From NCBI GenBank assembly GCA_029931535.1, contig JAQPZY010001558.1, positions 186,001-250,000 of the forward strand: DNA of 64,000 nt, written 5' to 3'. Positions within the stretch are counted from its first letter, which is position 1. Each line of letters opens with the position of its first letter. Shown here one piece after another: positions 35,822 to 49,172 of this stretch. Below the pieces are notes generated by a model. That model saw only the letters and a list, made by a program, of their open reading frames with translations. It had not been told where the DNA came from and made no database searches. This DNA is from Margaritifera margaritifera (Eukaryota > Mollusca > Bivalvia > Unionida > Margaritiferidae). Position numbers and translations under genes: made by a program.

Positions 35822-36365
35822 CTGGTCATATTTTTTAAAATAAAAATAAAAAGGAAAATAGAATAAAACTATGTAAAATAGATTAGTTGCAAATGCACAT
35901 ATAAATATGTGAAAAAGTGTACCATATATAAAGGGAGATAACTGACTTATGTAAGTTGTTTTTTTCCCTTGAACAAGTTATTATTTTAATCTAGAATACC
36001 GTTACTCATCAAATATAAAATTTGAACTGTTTTCATTTGTGCATCTCTAACCCATATTAACAGGATTAGGTATAAGTGTATGACTATAAATATAATTGGG
36101 GTAGGTCATATTGCTGGCAATGCATATTGCCAAGGGTAAATATGGGTTTATACCTGCATGCACACATAACGAATCATACTGCACATAGTACAGATACCCA
36201 ATACAAAAAATGTTACGTAGAATTATTATAATTATTCTTAAATCATCTAATAATTTGCTCTAGTCATGATTTACATTTCTTAATGTTCTTGCTGATGTTC
36301 TATGTTTATTGCCAATAAAATCGTTGAATTCTCAAGCAATAAATTCAATAAATTGCTTTGGGGGA

Positions 36366-36560
36366 GCCACAGTAGCTCAGTTGGTGGAGTATTGGACTGT
36401 TAATCTAAGGGTTGTGGGTTTGATACCAACCCAGACCATCCTGGGTCAGCTGCCTCAGTGTGTCCTTGGGTAAGGCATTTGGCTCCCATTTGCTCTGCAT
36501 GATATAGGGAATATAATTTGTTAAAAGTGCCGTACCGACTCCCCCACCCATTTTTTTCTT
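36366..36560 (+). mobile_element. tRNA-derived SINE, copy 2
   Basis: The head has A box TAGCTCAGTTGGTGGAG, an anticodon arm with CTGTTAA (GTT, Asn-like) and B box GGTTTGATACC. The body has GTGTCCTTGGGTAAGGCA and GTTAAAAGTGCCGTACCG, matching the copy at 22.5 kb. It is followed by poly-pyrimidine sequence rather than a defined tail. Confidence 0.8.
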
Positions 36561-36642
36561 CTGTAAATCACTTTGGAGTTCACAAACAACTCCCCATTGC
36601 TTATCAGTGCCAATGCTTTTCAGTAAGATTATTATAACCAAC

Positions 36643-36862
36643 ACCATTATACTCGCTTATAAGTTAATAGCAACTGCAAACTGCATAGACTCAGATTTAC
36701 TGTCGCATAATGCACCGGCAGATCTGGGTCTATGCAGTTTGTAAGGACTAATAAGTAGAACAAACAACATAAACCCTGATCTCCCAACGCATTATGTGAT
36801 GGCAGATCAGGGTCTATGTTGTTTGCATTTGGATCCAGATTATATGTGAGTATATACGGTAA
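36643..36862 (+). mobile_element. Double-hairpin MITE, copy 2
   Basis: Same structure as copy 1, with the CTGCATAGAC hairpin first and the AACATA hairpin second. The right terminus AGTATATACGGTAA is recognisable; the left terminus is degraded. Several CpGs have decayed. Confidence 0.75.
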
Positions 36863-38339
36863 TTAAAATTGTGCATCAGTGCTTTGTGTATCAGTGTCAC
36901 AGTATCAAAGAATCAGAGCTAATAAATTCTAAATTTCTTATAAAGACCCATTTGTAAAAATAATTCTTTTTAATCATACAGTCTAGTCTCATCACAGTAT
37001 TTCTACCAAGATAAGCTCATGGGGACTGCCTTGTAAATGTGATGGGGTAGTCTTATCATGGAACATGGCTTTCTTTGATAAAAAATGGTTAAATTTTGTT
37101 AAAGTTGAGGATGGACTTATCATCAAACATGGGATTATCATTCAAGCAATATGGTAATCGAGTGCAAATTATCACAAGCGTTCGATAAAACCAAGTAAAT
37201 TTTTTGTTTTTTTTTATCAAGGGGTTGATAAACATAAGCCTACAACAACTTTTTGCTTTAGGGTCTGACACCCTAATGGCCAAGAAGGATTTTTAAGAAT
37301 CAACACAAAGTCAGTTTCTTCCCTTTCATTCTTTTCAATTACCAAGTATCAAAAGTTTTTGAGACATGCTTGAATAATATTATTATTAAGTTATAATGAA
37401 TCAGTTAACATATTCACAATCCATTTAGTGTAATCCAAAACTCTAAGTGATGATCTTTGACCTTGAACATGAGGTCATCAAAATAGCAGATTATAGAACT
37501 CATCTCAGGTACTAAAGGTAATCTACCCAGATGCCAGGTTTCATAAAAATCCATTATTACTGTCTGTTAAATAATTGATTACAAGAGTCCATTGAAGGGA
37601 CTGAGATTCTACTGTCCATAAAGAATGTATAGAAATTCATGCTATATATGTTTCCTCTGTCCTTTAATTCTTTTTAACTGTTGAGTATTTAAACCATTTC
37701 TGATATTCCTGAAATACCCCAAGATATGAAATCTTGTAACAAAAATATTTTCTTACATGTTTGAGTTAACATGTTCACAAGATTCCTGTAAGTACAGTAC
37801 ACAATTCTTTATCATGTCATTTGACGTTTAACTGATATTAGAAACAGAACAGACAATGTGAAAATATAAAACCCACATGCCAAGTTTGGTTGAATCTATA
37901 ATAATTATTGTTTTGAACAAAGAAATTTTACAAGTTACTGAACTAGCATCATTCAAGGTATTTTTCAGATATATTCACAAACTGGGTTTGATAAAAAAAA
38001 TCCATTTATACTTGTTTGTATTATCATGCACACAAACCAGTACAGCTAAAACCCTGAGTCAAGACCTTTGAACTTAAAACCAATCTCAAAGTGCTGTAAA
38101 CCTTTTTTATTGGAATGCAACTATATTCAAAGTCTGATCAAAATTCATTTGCATATGTACAAGTCACTGTGTTCATAGGTCAATGAAGTATAAAAATGCA
38201 GGCCAATTAAGTCCAATTTTCAAACTCCTTCACAAAAGTGTGGATATGTTGATAGTCACATCTACACCATTTTCATTCAGAACCAATTACATCTTGCAAG
38301 AAGTTTTTTAGTGTAAACTCCATGTCAATGCCATGCAAG

Positions 38340-38473
38340 AGGAGTAATGGTAACAAGATTTTCAAAATGTACACAAATCTGTCAGGAGTAATGATAACAA
38401 GATTTTCAAAATGTACACAAATCTGTCAGGAGTAATGATAACAAGATTTTCAAAATGTACACAAATCTGTCAA
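38340..38473 (+). repeat. 44-bp tandem repeat, three copies
   Basis: Units starting AGGAGTAATGATAACAAG and ending ACACAAATCTGTC recur at 44-bp spacing (38341, 38385, 38429). The unit is part of the 145-bp satellite consensus, so this is a local expansion of a piece of that satellite. Confidence 0.88.
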
Positions 38474-39667
38474 GTTGGAGATCAGATGAGCACCATTTTC
38501 ATTCAGAACCAATTACTTATTGATATAATAGTGTTTTAGTGAAAACCCCATGGTGATAGAACCATCCATTCAGGGGTAGCCATTATAGTTGGGTACCATG
38601 AAAAAGTTTGTACCGTGGTATACAGGGGAATTTCTGAACATACAGCAATACATAACATGTTTTACTGCAATTATATTAGGCACCAACAATTTAATGTTCT
38701 GGGGCAGGGGCCAGACACTTTTGTGTTTAAATTTCCATCTCTCAATAGCTGGAAAAAATATCTTGCTCTGATGTATAGCAAAATAACACCATATTATATC
38801 CATTATATTATTTGAAATTTTTTTATTTATCTTGAGATAAAAGAAAATAAAATACCTCAGCTCAAAAGTAAATCACAGCTACCCCCAACCAACAAAAAAT
38901 TAAATGGTCAGTACCTTATAGTAGATGAATTTGCTATGTGTATGTTAATTGTTGTATAAGTTGTAATCTTAAAACTGTAACTAAAGTGGAATGATTAAAC
39001 TTACACTATAGCTGACACCCTGTAAAAGACATTGTACTGACATTAGAGAGCTTGTTGATAACAATAGGATGTGTTGACACTGAAGCCTACAATTTACTAG
39101 CTATACTATTGATATAATAGGCAGGGAAACTTTGAGTGAGATGCCAACACCCAGGCAAGTATATGTGACATGTGTCAAACATGATTAAAGGATCATAAAT
39201 ATAATTATATTTGTAATATTCAAAATTAATTTGTGACAAATACAACCACTTTGTAAAAAAAAAAATAATAAGTTTATAAAATTATTTTGTCATGGAAAAT
39301 AATGAAAACATGCTATTAATATCAACTAATTCATAACAAGATTACCCTGGCATTACCATACATTCCTTACTGACAGAAATTACCAAAGGACCGGTACAGT
39401 GAAAAAGTACTGTGGTATGTACCACTGGAAAAAAAATGCCATGGTAAACCAGTATAACAGTAATACTGCATACCTCTTGTAGCCATCTACAGTTCCTTCA
39501 GGATGACCATCAAGAAAGCCATTTTTAAGGTTAGATCAGCATCATTTTGATACAGAAATAAATATATACTGCAAGAAAGAAGGCGTTTTCTAAAAAGATG
39601 CTGATATGGTCATCCATTCATGAGATGTAGCTGCAATGTTAAGCAGTAACATTGGCATCATTTTCAT

Positions 39668-39890
39668 TTACCGTCTATACTCGCATATAAGCCCAATCCA
39701 AATGCAAACAACATAGACCCTGATCTGCCATCGCATAATGTGCTGGCAGATCAGGGTCTATGTTGTTTGTTCTACTGAATAGTCCTTACAAATTGCATAG
39801 ACCCAGATCTGCCGGAGCATTATGCAGCAGCAGATCTGGGTCTATGCAGTTTGCAGTTGGTATGAGCTTATATGTGAGTATAAACAGTAA
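39668..39890 (-). mobile_element. Double-hairpin MITE, copy 3
   Basis: TTACCGTCTATACTCGC at the left end and a decayed complement at the right. The AACATAGACCCTGATC hairpin comes first and the TGCATAGACCCAGATC hairpin second, so it is inverted relative to copy 1. Confidence 0.8.
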
Positions 39891-41021
39891 TACCAACTAC
39901 ATATAGTGAAAAATACTTTAGTGAAAACCATGTCAGTACAACCATATCTTCAAAATGAGTAAAGATAACAAGATTTTTAAGATAGTCGCTCCAACATGGA
40001 AGTCTAATCAGCATCATTTTCATTTTTAAGATCAACAAGATAGCATAAGAAGTCTTTCAGTAAAAACCCATGATGATGTGACTATACATTCAGAAGAAGT
40101 AGGAATAGCAAGATTTTCAGGCTTGCCACCATAGTGGCCACATAAGATGTTTAATCATCATTTTAATTTAGGACCAACTAGATATCATAAAAAATCTTTT
40201 AGTAAAGAAAAATCATGTTGATAAGACCATGCTTAGCAATAACAAGATTTTCAAGATGGCAATATTAGAAGTCTAATTATCACTATTTTTATTTAGGACC
40301 ATCTCGATATCATAAGAAGTCTTTTAGTAAAAAACCCATATTGATATGACCATCCATTCCATAGAGTAGTGATAAGATTTTGAAGTTGGCCACTGTGGCA
40401 TACCTGCCATAACACGATGTGTCATGTGAAAAAGACCATTTTTTTACTCCCAAACCCCCAGACACGGTCGTGTTTCGAAATACACGATTTTCAGTAATCT
40501 TTGAAGAAATATAAAAATAAACAGAGATAGATTTTTTTTACCACTGCTATACATGTATATGTCCCTAGCATGTAGTCTGGATAAACAGTAAACAGTTCTA
40601 CTTAAAGCTCACATAAAACTATCCTTGGGGCAGTTTATCATAGAGGCAATTAAAAGACAAGGTAATCACACATAAGAACCACCATTTCACTGATTAGTTA
40701 ATTGGCTGAGTGAGAGTAGCAAGGATAAAGCTGTGTTAAATCCTTTGAAGAGTGCTGTGGGAGAGCACATTAGGCTAATTTGCATAGGTGAAGTGGGACA
40801 GCCCAATTTGTTTGAAGTTATAGGTAAATCAAAGAGATGCATGTCGAAGAACAAGTTATTACACATCATTGCCTTGAATGAGAATGTTTAGGCCATCTTT
40901 ATTAAAGATTATTGGCAAGTTCATTGTTAAGCGTCAACATTTCTTTGAACTCGGGTTTCACTCCATATATAAAATGCAAAAGACTATTTTTTTAATAGTC
41001 AGAATAGTGTACAAGTGTGAT

Positions 41022-41255
41022 TCATTTTTTAAGGCAAAATGTTGAAATGCAGCTGTGATTCAGGATATGATGAGCCATCTGTGAGCAGAGCCCAGCAAAT
41101 CTAAATTTCAGAACTTCTGGATGGAGTTTGACTATGTAAAGCACTGCAGCAAGGGGGAACATTTTATTTTTTGCACACACTGCCATGACCATACTGACGT
41201 AAGTCATTCTGGAGTGTATGACATCTTTTGACATAGCAACACCACCCAGCATATT
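41022..41255 (-). pseudogene. hAT/ZBED-like transposase, fragment of N-terminal region (tentative)
   Basis: A minus-strand frame reading SKDVIHSRMTYVSMVMAVC, then FPLAAVLYIVKLHPEVLKF and QMAHHIL. The spacing of the VI-x-x-RM, FPLAA and K-F/MAHHIL elements fits the region following the BED-like finger in some hAT-type transposase relatives. It is truncated, with no DDE motif. The call is by pattern memory. Confidence 0.4.
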
Positions 41256-41458
41256 TGACACCCCCTCAAATCAATGCAGATGCAGAAAGATCATTTTCTA
41301 TGCTGAGAAAAATTCAACAAGATCTTCAGGAAAGTTTAAACAACAGTACCATCCAGTCTTTAATAAGTGCACATATGAACACAAATGATATTTCATTACC
41401 TTCAACCCCCCCCCCCCCCACTGAACTATTGAGAGCAGCAAAGACTGCATCTAATTAA
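41255..41458 (+). pseudogene. hAT-like transposase, C-terminal dimerisation fragment
   Basis: A plus-strand frame with NADAERSFSMLRKIQ, then LNNSTIQSLISAHMN. The N-x-[DG]-x-E-R-x-F-S block followed by L-x-x-x-T-x-x-x-L is typical of the hAT C-terminal dimerisation domain. It ends in a proline run from a C14 homopolymer (about 41407-41420). It abuts the opposite-strand N-terminal fragment at 41255. Confidence 0.6.
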
Positions 41459-42147
41459 GAAAATATTCCACTGTCCAATAGATTTAACAGACAGAAACTT
41501 GGTATATTGTTTATTTATTTAATGTCTGTCTAGTGCTGATTATGTGAGTGTTGGCACATGTGTGTGGTGTTGGTATTGGACAAGGCTAAATCTACCAACT
41601 ATTTTTCGAATTTCCAGTAATTTTCTATAATCTTATATCAAAAGATAACTTATTCTCAACTGACATCGCTTTTTTGGGCCATGCGCACTGATCCACCTTG
41701 GGACCTCAAAACACACTTTTTGATTCTCGAAAAAAAACCCAACACTGTCTGGGAATATGGCAGGTATGCACTGTGGTTGCCATGGTGGACATCTGAGGGA
41801 CACCATTTTCATTTAGGAACAACTAGACCTTGGGGAGAATGAGTGTGAAGTTTCATTGCAATCCTTCCAGTACTGGTAGTTTATGAGGAGTAGCCATATG
41901 ACCATTAGATTTAAAAATGCCCAATAAACCTATGGAGCATTCAAATTAAATGTCTGAATTACAACTTTTACTCAATAAATACTAAGAACTGGATTCCCAC
42001 ACCCAGTAGCATGGGAACTTTATAAGTAGTTTATGAGGAGTAGCCAATATGACCATTAGATTAAAAAATGCCCAATAAAGTAGTACCTATGGAGTATCCA
42101 AATTAAATGACTCAATTACAACTTGTACTCAGTAAATACTAAGTTAC

Positions 42148-42320
42148 CCTTTATTGTCTGTCCATTAGCCAGGTCTTGTCCATTGTCTGCTGGAATACCA
42201 TCCAGAAGAATTTTCCAGGCCCCACGATCTGAGGACCAGATCACACAGACATGATGCCATTGTCCATCATTTGCCTTCACATTGGTTGACACTTTGTCTC
42301 CATTCACATAAAATGCAAAT
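42148..42320 (-). CDS. SVEP1-like: SVEP1-like exon: pentraxin domain, middle part with the family signature region
   Basis: This 173-bp exon (phase 2 in, phase 1 out) reads FAFYVNGDKVS, then DGQWHHVCVIWSSDRGAW, KILLDG and GQTIKG. The HHVCVIWSS stretch sits where the pentraxin signature H-x-C-x-[ST]-W-x-[ST] belongs, but its fifth position is Ile instead of Ser/Thr. The GTAACT donor joins it to GGGEFIIGQEQD in the next exon. Confidence 0.87.
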
Positions 42321-42590
42321 CTGTCATTGAGCAATTAAAAGTGTGACCATTATTCAATATGATCTCATCACTTCAGAAAAAAGTATTTGTTTTCTTCACT
42401 AACTATAATGTTTATTGTATGTGTGTGTGTGTGTATGCATGTGTTATCCCTCTCCAAGCATTTTCTGTTGATGTTCTTTCGTATTATAGAACCTTTCGCA
42501 TTGTAACTTGACAATTATAATAATCATTGTCATGATTTATTATTGTTATTATTGTTGTTGTTGTTGTTGTTATTATTGTTGTTGTTGTTG

Positions 42591-42624
<34 letters not shown>

Positions 42625-42796
42625 CTCTCTAAAAAATCTCACCTCAGGAAAGAAAGAAAAAAGTTGACAGTTATTAAAAACTTACAGAAATTAAACAAAA
42701 AGTTTATTCTAAGTCAGAATGGTATAAAAATGTTGCCATGGAAATATTCTTGTAAGCTAAATGTATACAATGTAGGAGTTAGATGTGAAAATTTAC
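42321..42796 (-). other. Intron in the pentraxin domain with TTG/TTA triplet microsatellite
   Basis: A 476-bp intron. At 42535-42625 it contains an imperfect (TTG)n/(TTA)n tract and at 42418-42434 a GT run. The 101-codon plus-strand frame at 42508 only reads this tract as Tyr and Cys codons. Confidence 0.85.
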
Positions 42797-42998
42797 CCAT
42801 CGTAGTCGTTTAAAGTGAAGGCATTATCTATGCCATCAGGAGAGGCATATGAGAAAGGTGTGCCCTGATTCGATGTATCATCTGATTTCATCCAGAAACA
42901 CAAGGTGACAGCTGTCAAATCCTTCTTCATGGGAACCTTGGCATAGTCTGTTGTACTGGCCGTGGAGGGAAAGTCCAGTTGGAAGTATAAATCTATCT
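42797..42998 (-). CDS. SVEP1-like: SVEP1-like exon: pentraxin domain, N-terminal part
   Basis: This 202-bp exon (phase 1 in, phase 2 out) encodes the first strands of a pentraxin/LamG jelly roll. It reads LYFQLDFPS, then DYAKVPMKKDLTAVTLCFWMK, then PFSYASPDG and FTLNDYDG. The TLCFW cysteine is the expected partner of the cysteine in HHVCVIW in the next exon, the single conserved disulfide of pentraxins. The acceptor is GTTTATAG, the donor GTAAAT. Confidence 0.85.
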
Positions 42999-43791
<793 letters not shown>

Positions 43792-44747
43792 TTAAATGCA
43801 ACTAATTTTGAATATACATCAATAATAGTTTTGAAGTTTCATGCAGAAATTCTGCAAAAAATAGTGAAACTAGCAATTTTGGTTCAGAAGTTGAGGAATG
43901 GCAGCTAAGATGATATGGTATAAAAAAAAAAAATGCAAAAAATCTGTCAATTCAATATCTGGCCTGCTATAAATGTTGATGTAGCCATAGTATTACATTA
44001 CTCAACCCCCCACAACTACGACCTTGACATTCGACCTTTTGACCCATTAATCCATTTATTTATTCCATGTCCTATGCTGACCTCCTATGCAATGTCTGAT
44101 GATAATGTTCTATGAATTTAGGAGGTAAAGCTAGATCCAAAAACTGTAGCCATTGATATCCCCCAGCTTCAAACAATATCCCCTGTGACCTTGACCTTTG
44201 ACCTTTATAAGGCTCATCCTTAGGAATGTTTATTGCCCTTAATGATGTTGTGAGCAAAGTCTGATAATGATCCCACTGATGCAAACAGATGATACTAGCC
44301 TTCAAAATAACTTTAAATAAAAGTTGACACCAGACAGATGGATGGACATTGTAACTGCTGTATCTCACCTTCATACATGTGACAGAAGCAGGATTTCAAA
44401 CCAGTAGATTTACAAATTTTGATCAGTAGATTGACCTCTAAACCAGTAGATTTTTTATCGGCATAAATTTTACATTTCAAGGTGATGGAAAACAAAACAA
44501 GTGCTGTTTTTTTTGTGCCATAATATGTATTATCTTCATACTATAATAAAACAGCAACTCTGAACTTGAATCAGATTCAGATTTTGATGGAAAATGTTAC
44601 AATAATAATTAATTAACATGTGTCAGTATACAGTCAAATAATGAAAACGGAAAAGTTGTTTATCTGATAGTTCACTGCAAAGATTTTTCTTTTATAAAAT
44701 CTAATAGCATTTTTAGTTTCATTCACAAGATCACTGTCTAGTGATCA

Positions 44748-45120
44748 CTAATGACATTCATTGTGATTTTTAAGCTTCACACTTAACAGGCTCTCCATAG
44801 TTCTATGGTCCAGATTTCCCCTTGAATCACTTTGTCTTTTGCGAAGAATGGAGAATCTCCTCTCTGTATCCGGATTAGAATGTTGTAATGACAGGACAAC
44901 CACGTTCAGCCTGCATAGAAGTTCTAACTTCAGTTTTCCTGCTGCTGATTTTGTTAAGTTGCTGACTACTTTCCAATACTCCTCCAAGCTATGTTCACTT
45001 CAATGAGGAAGTTCCTGACTTTGACATGGGATGTATTCCTAAGCCTCATCCTCAAGGGCTTCCTTCTCTCATGGCTCAGATCCAAAAATCTGTTGGCAAG
45101 TTTCACCACTGTGAATAAAT
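44748..45120 (-). pseudogene. hAT-like transposase C-terminal fragment
   Basis: Minus strand: LANRFLDLSHERRKALEDE, then after stops SLEEYWKVVSNL, and the open frame ending with LQHSNPDTERRFSILRKRQ and NLDHRTMESLLSVKL. The NPDTERRFS and HRTMESLLS blocks are the hAT dimerisation signature, and the W-x-x-V segment lies where expected before it. At least two stops break the upstream part. It is a different copy from the fragment at 41.3 kb. Confidence 0.6.
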
Positions 45121-46059
45121 AAAAAAAAGACTGATTTAGACTTGAAATAAAAATAATAAAAAAAATACATGATGTATTTATGCTTTTATGAATAATTTAT
45201 ACAAACTTTAAAATTAATTATCTTGTAATATAGTTTTAAGTGATATATTTTATCTTGGGCTAGAACTTAATTTATGTGCATTAAAACTTCAGATAGTTTA
45301 TGAAATACAAAAGATGCATACCTTTAAAACACACAATGCAAACTCAGGACCTAAGCTACTCGCCTGCACACACTTAAACTCCGATATATCCAAGCATTGT
45401 TGAACTTGTAATATTTCTTAGCTGGTGGTTTCTTAGAATTGGGAGAAAGCACGTTTCAGCATTTTGACATGAATCAAACAAAAAAATGTAAGAACTGTCC
45501 TCTTAAAACATCTTGAACAATACAATAACAATTAATCAAGACAAAAATCAAAATACTTACTCTAGTGTCTCTGCCGAAATAATTTTTTATAGTCGGTATC
45601 TTCATTTTATCTCCCCTCCGCTAAGGGTTCGCCAATTTTCATCAAAGGCTCAGGAGACATCATGGACCACCTTTTATGCCTTCCTTACTTATAACACCTA
45701 AAAAAACATCCCGCATTTGGCCTTAAACTCCCCAAATTCCAACAATAAGGTAATCAATTAGCGGCTTGCTGTGTACACATGTTAGCTGTTCTTTAACAAT
45801 TCTAATCCTATTGCTCTGCCATGCATCATCGCACCGGTCATTGTACTAGTGGAACATTTCCAGTCCCCAGTAGACTGGTTCTGGCTGGTTTCTCTAATGT
45901 ATTGACAGAACGCGACCAAATACCGTGTTTGGGGTTGTTTTGTTTTTTTAAAATCTTAAAATTTTAAAAAGCAGTAGATTTTAACTACTAAACCGTATGT
46001 GGGGTAGGCGGCATACCACTGGTAGAATCACATGTATGCACCTTTTCAACTTGTATTGC

Positions 46060-49000
46060 AGGTGAGACAAAAAAAGACAAGCAGAATATGTAAGCTTAAA
46101 TCATCGACCTTTGTAATAGGCTTAATATACAGGTTGGGTTGTAGACATCACAATGGGGGCACTAAGACCTTTGTAATAGACTTAATGTACAGGTTGTCTT
46201 GTAAACCATTGTAATACTCTTAATGTACAGGTTGTCTTGTAGACCTATGTAATAGGCTTAATGTACAGGTTGTCTTGTAGACCTTTGTAATAGACTTAAT
46301 GTACAGGTTGTCTTGTAGACCTATGTAATAGTCTTAATGTACAGGTTGTCTTATAGACCATTGTAATACTCTTAATGTAAAGGTTGTCTTATAGACCATT
46401 GTAATAGGCTTAATGTACAGGTTGTCTTGTAGACCATTGTAATAGGCTTAATGTACAGGTTGTCTTGTAGACCATTGTAATAGGCTTAATGTACAGGTTG
46501 TCTTGTAGACCATTGTAATAGGCTTAATGTACAGGTTGTCTTGTAGACCATTGTAATAGGCTTAATGTACAGGTTGTCTTGTAGACCATTGTAATAGGCT
46601 TAATGTACAGGTTGTCTTGTAGACCTTTGTAATAGGCTTGATGTACAGGTTGTCTTGTAGACCATTGTAATAGGCTTAATGTACAGGTTGTCTTGTAGAC
46701 CATTGTAATAGGCTAAATGTACAGGTTGTATTGTAGACCTTTGTAATAGGCTTAATGTACAGGTTGTCTTGTAGACCATTGTAATAGGCTTAATGTACAG
46801 GTTGTCTTGTAGACCATTGTAATAGGCTTAATGTACAGGTTGCCTTGTAGACCATTGTAATAGGCTTAATGTACAGGTTGTATTGTAGACCTTTGTAATA
46901 GACTTAATGTACAGGTTGTCTTGTAGACCATTGTAATAGGCTTAATGTACAGGTTGTCTTGTAGACCATTGTAATAGGCTTAATGTACAGGTTGTCTTGT
47001 AGACCATTGTAATAGACTTAATGTACAGGTTGTCTTGTAGACCATTGTAATAGGCTTAATGTACAGGTTGTCTTGTAGACCATTGTAATAGGCTAAATGT
47101 ACAGGTTGTCTTGTAGACCTTTGTAATAGGCTTAATGTACAGGTTGTCTTGTAGACCTTTGTAATAGGCTTAATGTACAGGTTGTCTTGTAGACCATTGT
47201 AATAGGCTTAATGTACAGGTTGTCTTATAGACCATTGTAATAGGCTTAATGTACAGGTTGTCTTGTAGACCATTGTAATAGACTTAATGTACAGGTTGTC
47301 TTGTAGACCATTGTAATAGGCTTAATGTACAGGTTGTCTTGTAGACCATTGTAATAGGCTTAATGTACAGGTTGTCTTGTAGACCTTTGTAATAGGCTTA
47401 ATGTACAGGTTGTCTTGTAGACCATTGTAATAGACTTAATGTACAGGTTGTCTTGTAGACCTTTGTAATAGGCTTAATGTACAGGTTGTCTTGTAGACCA
47501 TTGTAATAGACTTAATGTACAGGTTGTCTTGTAGACCATTGTAATAGGCTTAATGTACAGGTTGTCTTGTAGACCATTGTAATAGGCTTAATGTACAGGT
47601 TGTCTTGTAGACCATTGTAATAGGCTTAATGTACAGGTTGTCTTGTAGACCATTGTAATAGGCTTAATGTACAGGTTGTCTTGTAGACCTTTGTAATAGG
47701 CTTGATGTACAGGTTGTCTTGTAGACCATTGTAATAGGCTTAATGTACAGGTTGTCTTGTAGACCATTGTAATAGGCTAAATGTACAGGTTGTATTGTAG
47801 ACCTTTGTAATAGGCTAAATGTACAGGTTGTATTGTAGACCTTTGTAATAGGCTTAATGTACAGGTTGTCTTGTAGACCATTGTAATAGGCTTAATGTAC
47901 AGGTTGTCTTGTAGACCATTGTAATAGGCTTAATGTACAGGTTGCCTTGTAGACCATTGTAATAGGCTTAATGTACAGGTTGTATTGTAGACCTTTGTAA
48001 TAGACTTAATGTACAGGTTGTCTTGTAGACCATTGTAATAGGCTTAATGTACAGGTTGTCTTGTAGACCATTGTAATAGGCTTAATGTACAGGTTGCCTT
48101 GTAGACCATTGTAATAGGCTTAATGTACAGGTTGTCTTGTAGACCATTGTAATAGACTTAATGTACAGGTTGTCTTGTAGACCATTGTAATAGGCTTAAT
48201 GTACAGGTTGTCTTGTAGACCATTGTAATAGGCTTAATGTACAGGTTGTCTTGTAGACCTTTGTAATAGGCTTAATGTACAGGTTGTCTTATAGACCATT
48301 GTAATAGGCTTAATGTACAGGTTGTCTTGTAAACCATTGTAATAGACTTAATGTACAGGTTGTCTTGTAGACCATTGTAATAGGCTTAATGTACAGGTTG
48401 TCTTATAGACCATTGTAATAGGCTTAATGTACAGGTTGTCTTGTAGACCTTTGTAATAGGCTTAATGTACAGGTTGTCTTGTAAACCATTGTAATAGACT
48501 TAATGTACAGGTTGTCTTGTAGACCATTGTAATAGGCTTAATGTACAGGTTGTCTTATAGACCATTGTAATAGGCTTAATGTACAGGTTGTCTTGTAGAC
48601 CATTGTAATAGACTTAATGTACAGGTTATCTTGTAGACCATTGTAATAGGCTTAATGTACAGGTTGTCTTGTAGACCATTGTAATAGGCTTAATGTACAG
48701 GTTGTCTTGTAGACCATTGTAATAGACTTAATGTACAGGTTGTCTTGTAGACCATTGTAATAGACTTAATGTACAGGTTGTCTTGTAGACCATTGTAATA
48801 GACTTAATGTACAGGTTGTCTTGTAGACCATTGTAATAGGCTTAATGTACAGGTTGTCTTGTAGACCTTTGTAATAGGCTTAATGTACAGGTTGTCTTGT
48901 AGACCATTGTAATAGACTTAATGTACAGGTTGTCTTGTAGACCTTTGTAATAGGCTTAATGTACAGGTTGTCTTGTAGACCATTGTAATAGACTTAATGT

Positions 49001-49172
49001 ACAGGTTGTCTTGTAGACCATTGTAATAGACTAAATGTACAGGTTGTCTTATAGACCATTGTAATAGGCTTAATGTACAGGTTGTCTTGTAGACCATTGT
49101 AATATACTTAATGTACAGGTTGTCTTGTAAACCATTGTAATAGACTTAATGTACAGGTTGTCTTGTAGACAT
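46060..49172 (+). repeat. 3.1-kb minisatellite of a 38-bp unit (about 80 copies) with higher-order structure
   Basis: The unit contains CTTAATGTACAGGTTGTC and TTGTAGACCATTGTAATAGG. Variants alternate at a few positions (ATTG/TTTG, GGCTT/GACTT, GTCTT/GTATT, GTAGAC/ATAGAC). Distinctive variants recur exactly 1064 bp apart (for example CTTGATGT at 46637 and 47701), which is 28 units. Both ends are flanked by related longer units: GTAGACATCACAATGGGGGC at about 46139 and GTAGACATTACAATGTGGAC at about 49165. Lies wholly in an intron. Confidence 0.95.

Larger units (their letters stand above)
35822..42147 (-). other. Intron inside the pentraxin domain (6.3 kb)
   Basis: It contains a SINE (36.4 kb), two double-hairpin MITEs (36.6 and 39.7 kb), a 44-bp triplicate (38.3 kb), diverged units of the 145-bp satellite (38.3-38.6, 39.5-40.4, 41.8-42.1 kb) and two abutting hAT-like fragments (41.0-41.5 kb). 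Remaining stretches such as 36870-38270 and 40450-41000 show no supported gene. Confidence 0.75.

Noticed and set aside
36366..36440. tRNA-Asn (GTT) gene
   Set aside because: Same SINE family; the head continues into the conserved SINE body.
42508..42813. 101-codon frame with Tyr and Cys runs
   Set aside because: Reads a TTG/TTA triplet microsatellite and runs antisense into a pentraxin exon.
46060..49172. CRISPR-like array of regularly spaced repeats
   Set aside because: Units are head-to-tail with no variable spacers and lie in an intron of an animal gene; this is a minisatellite.
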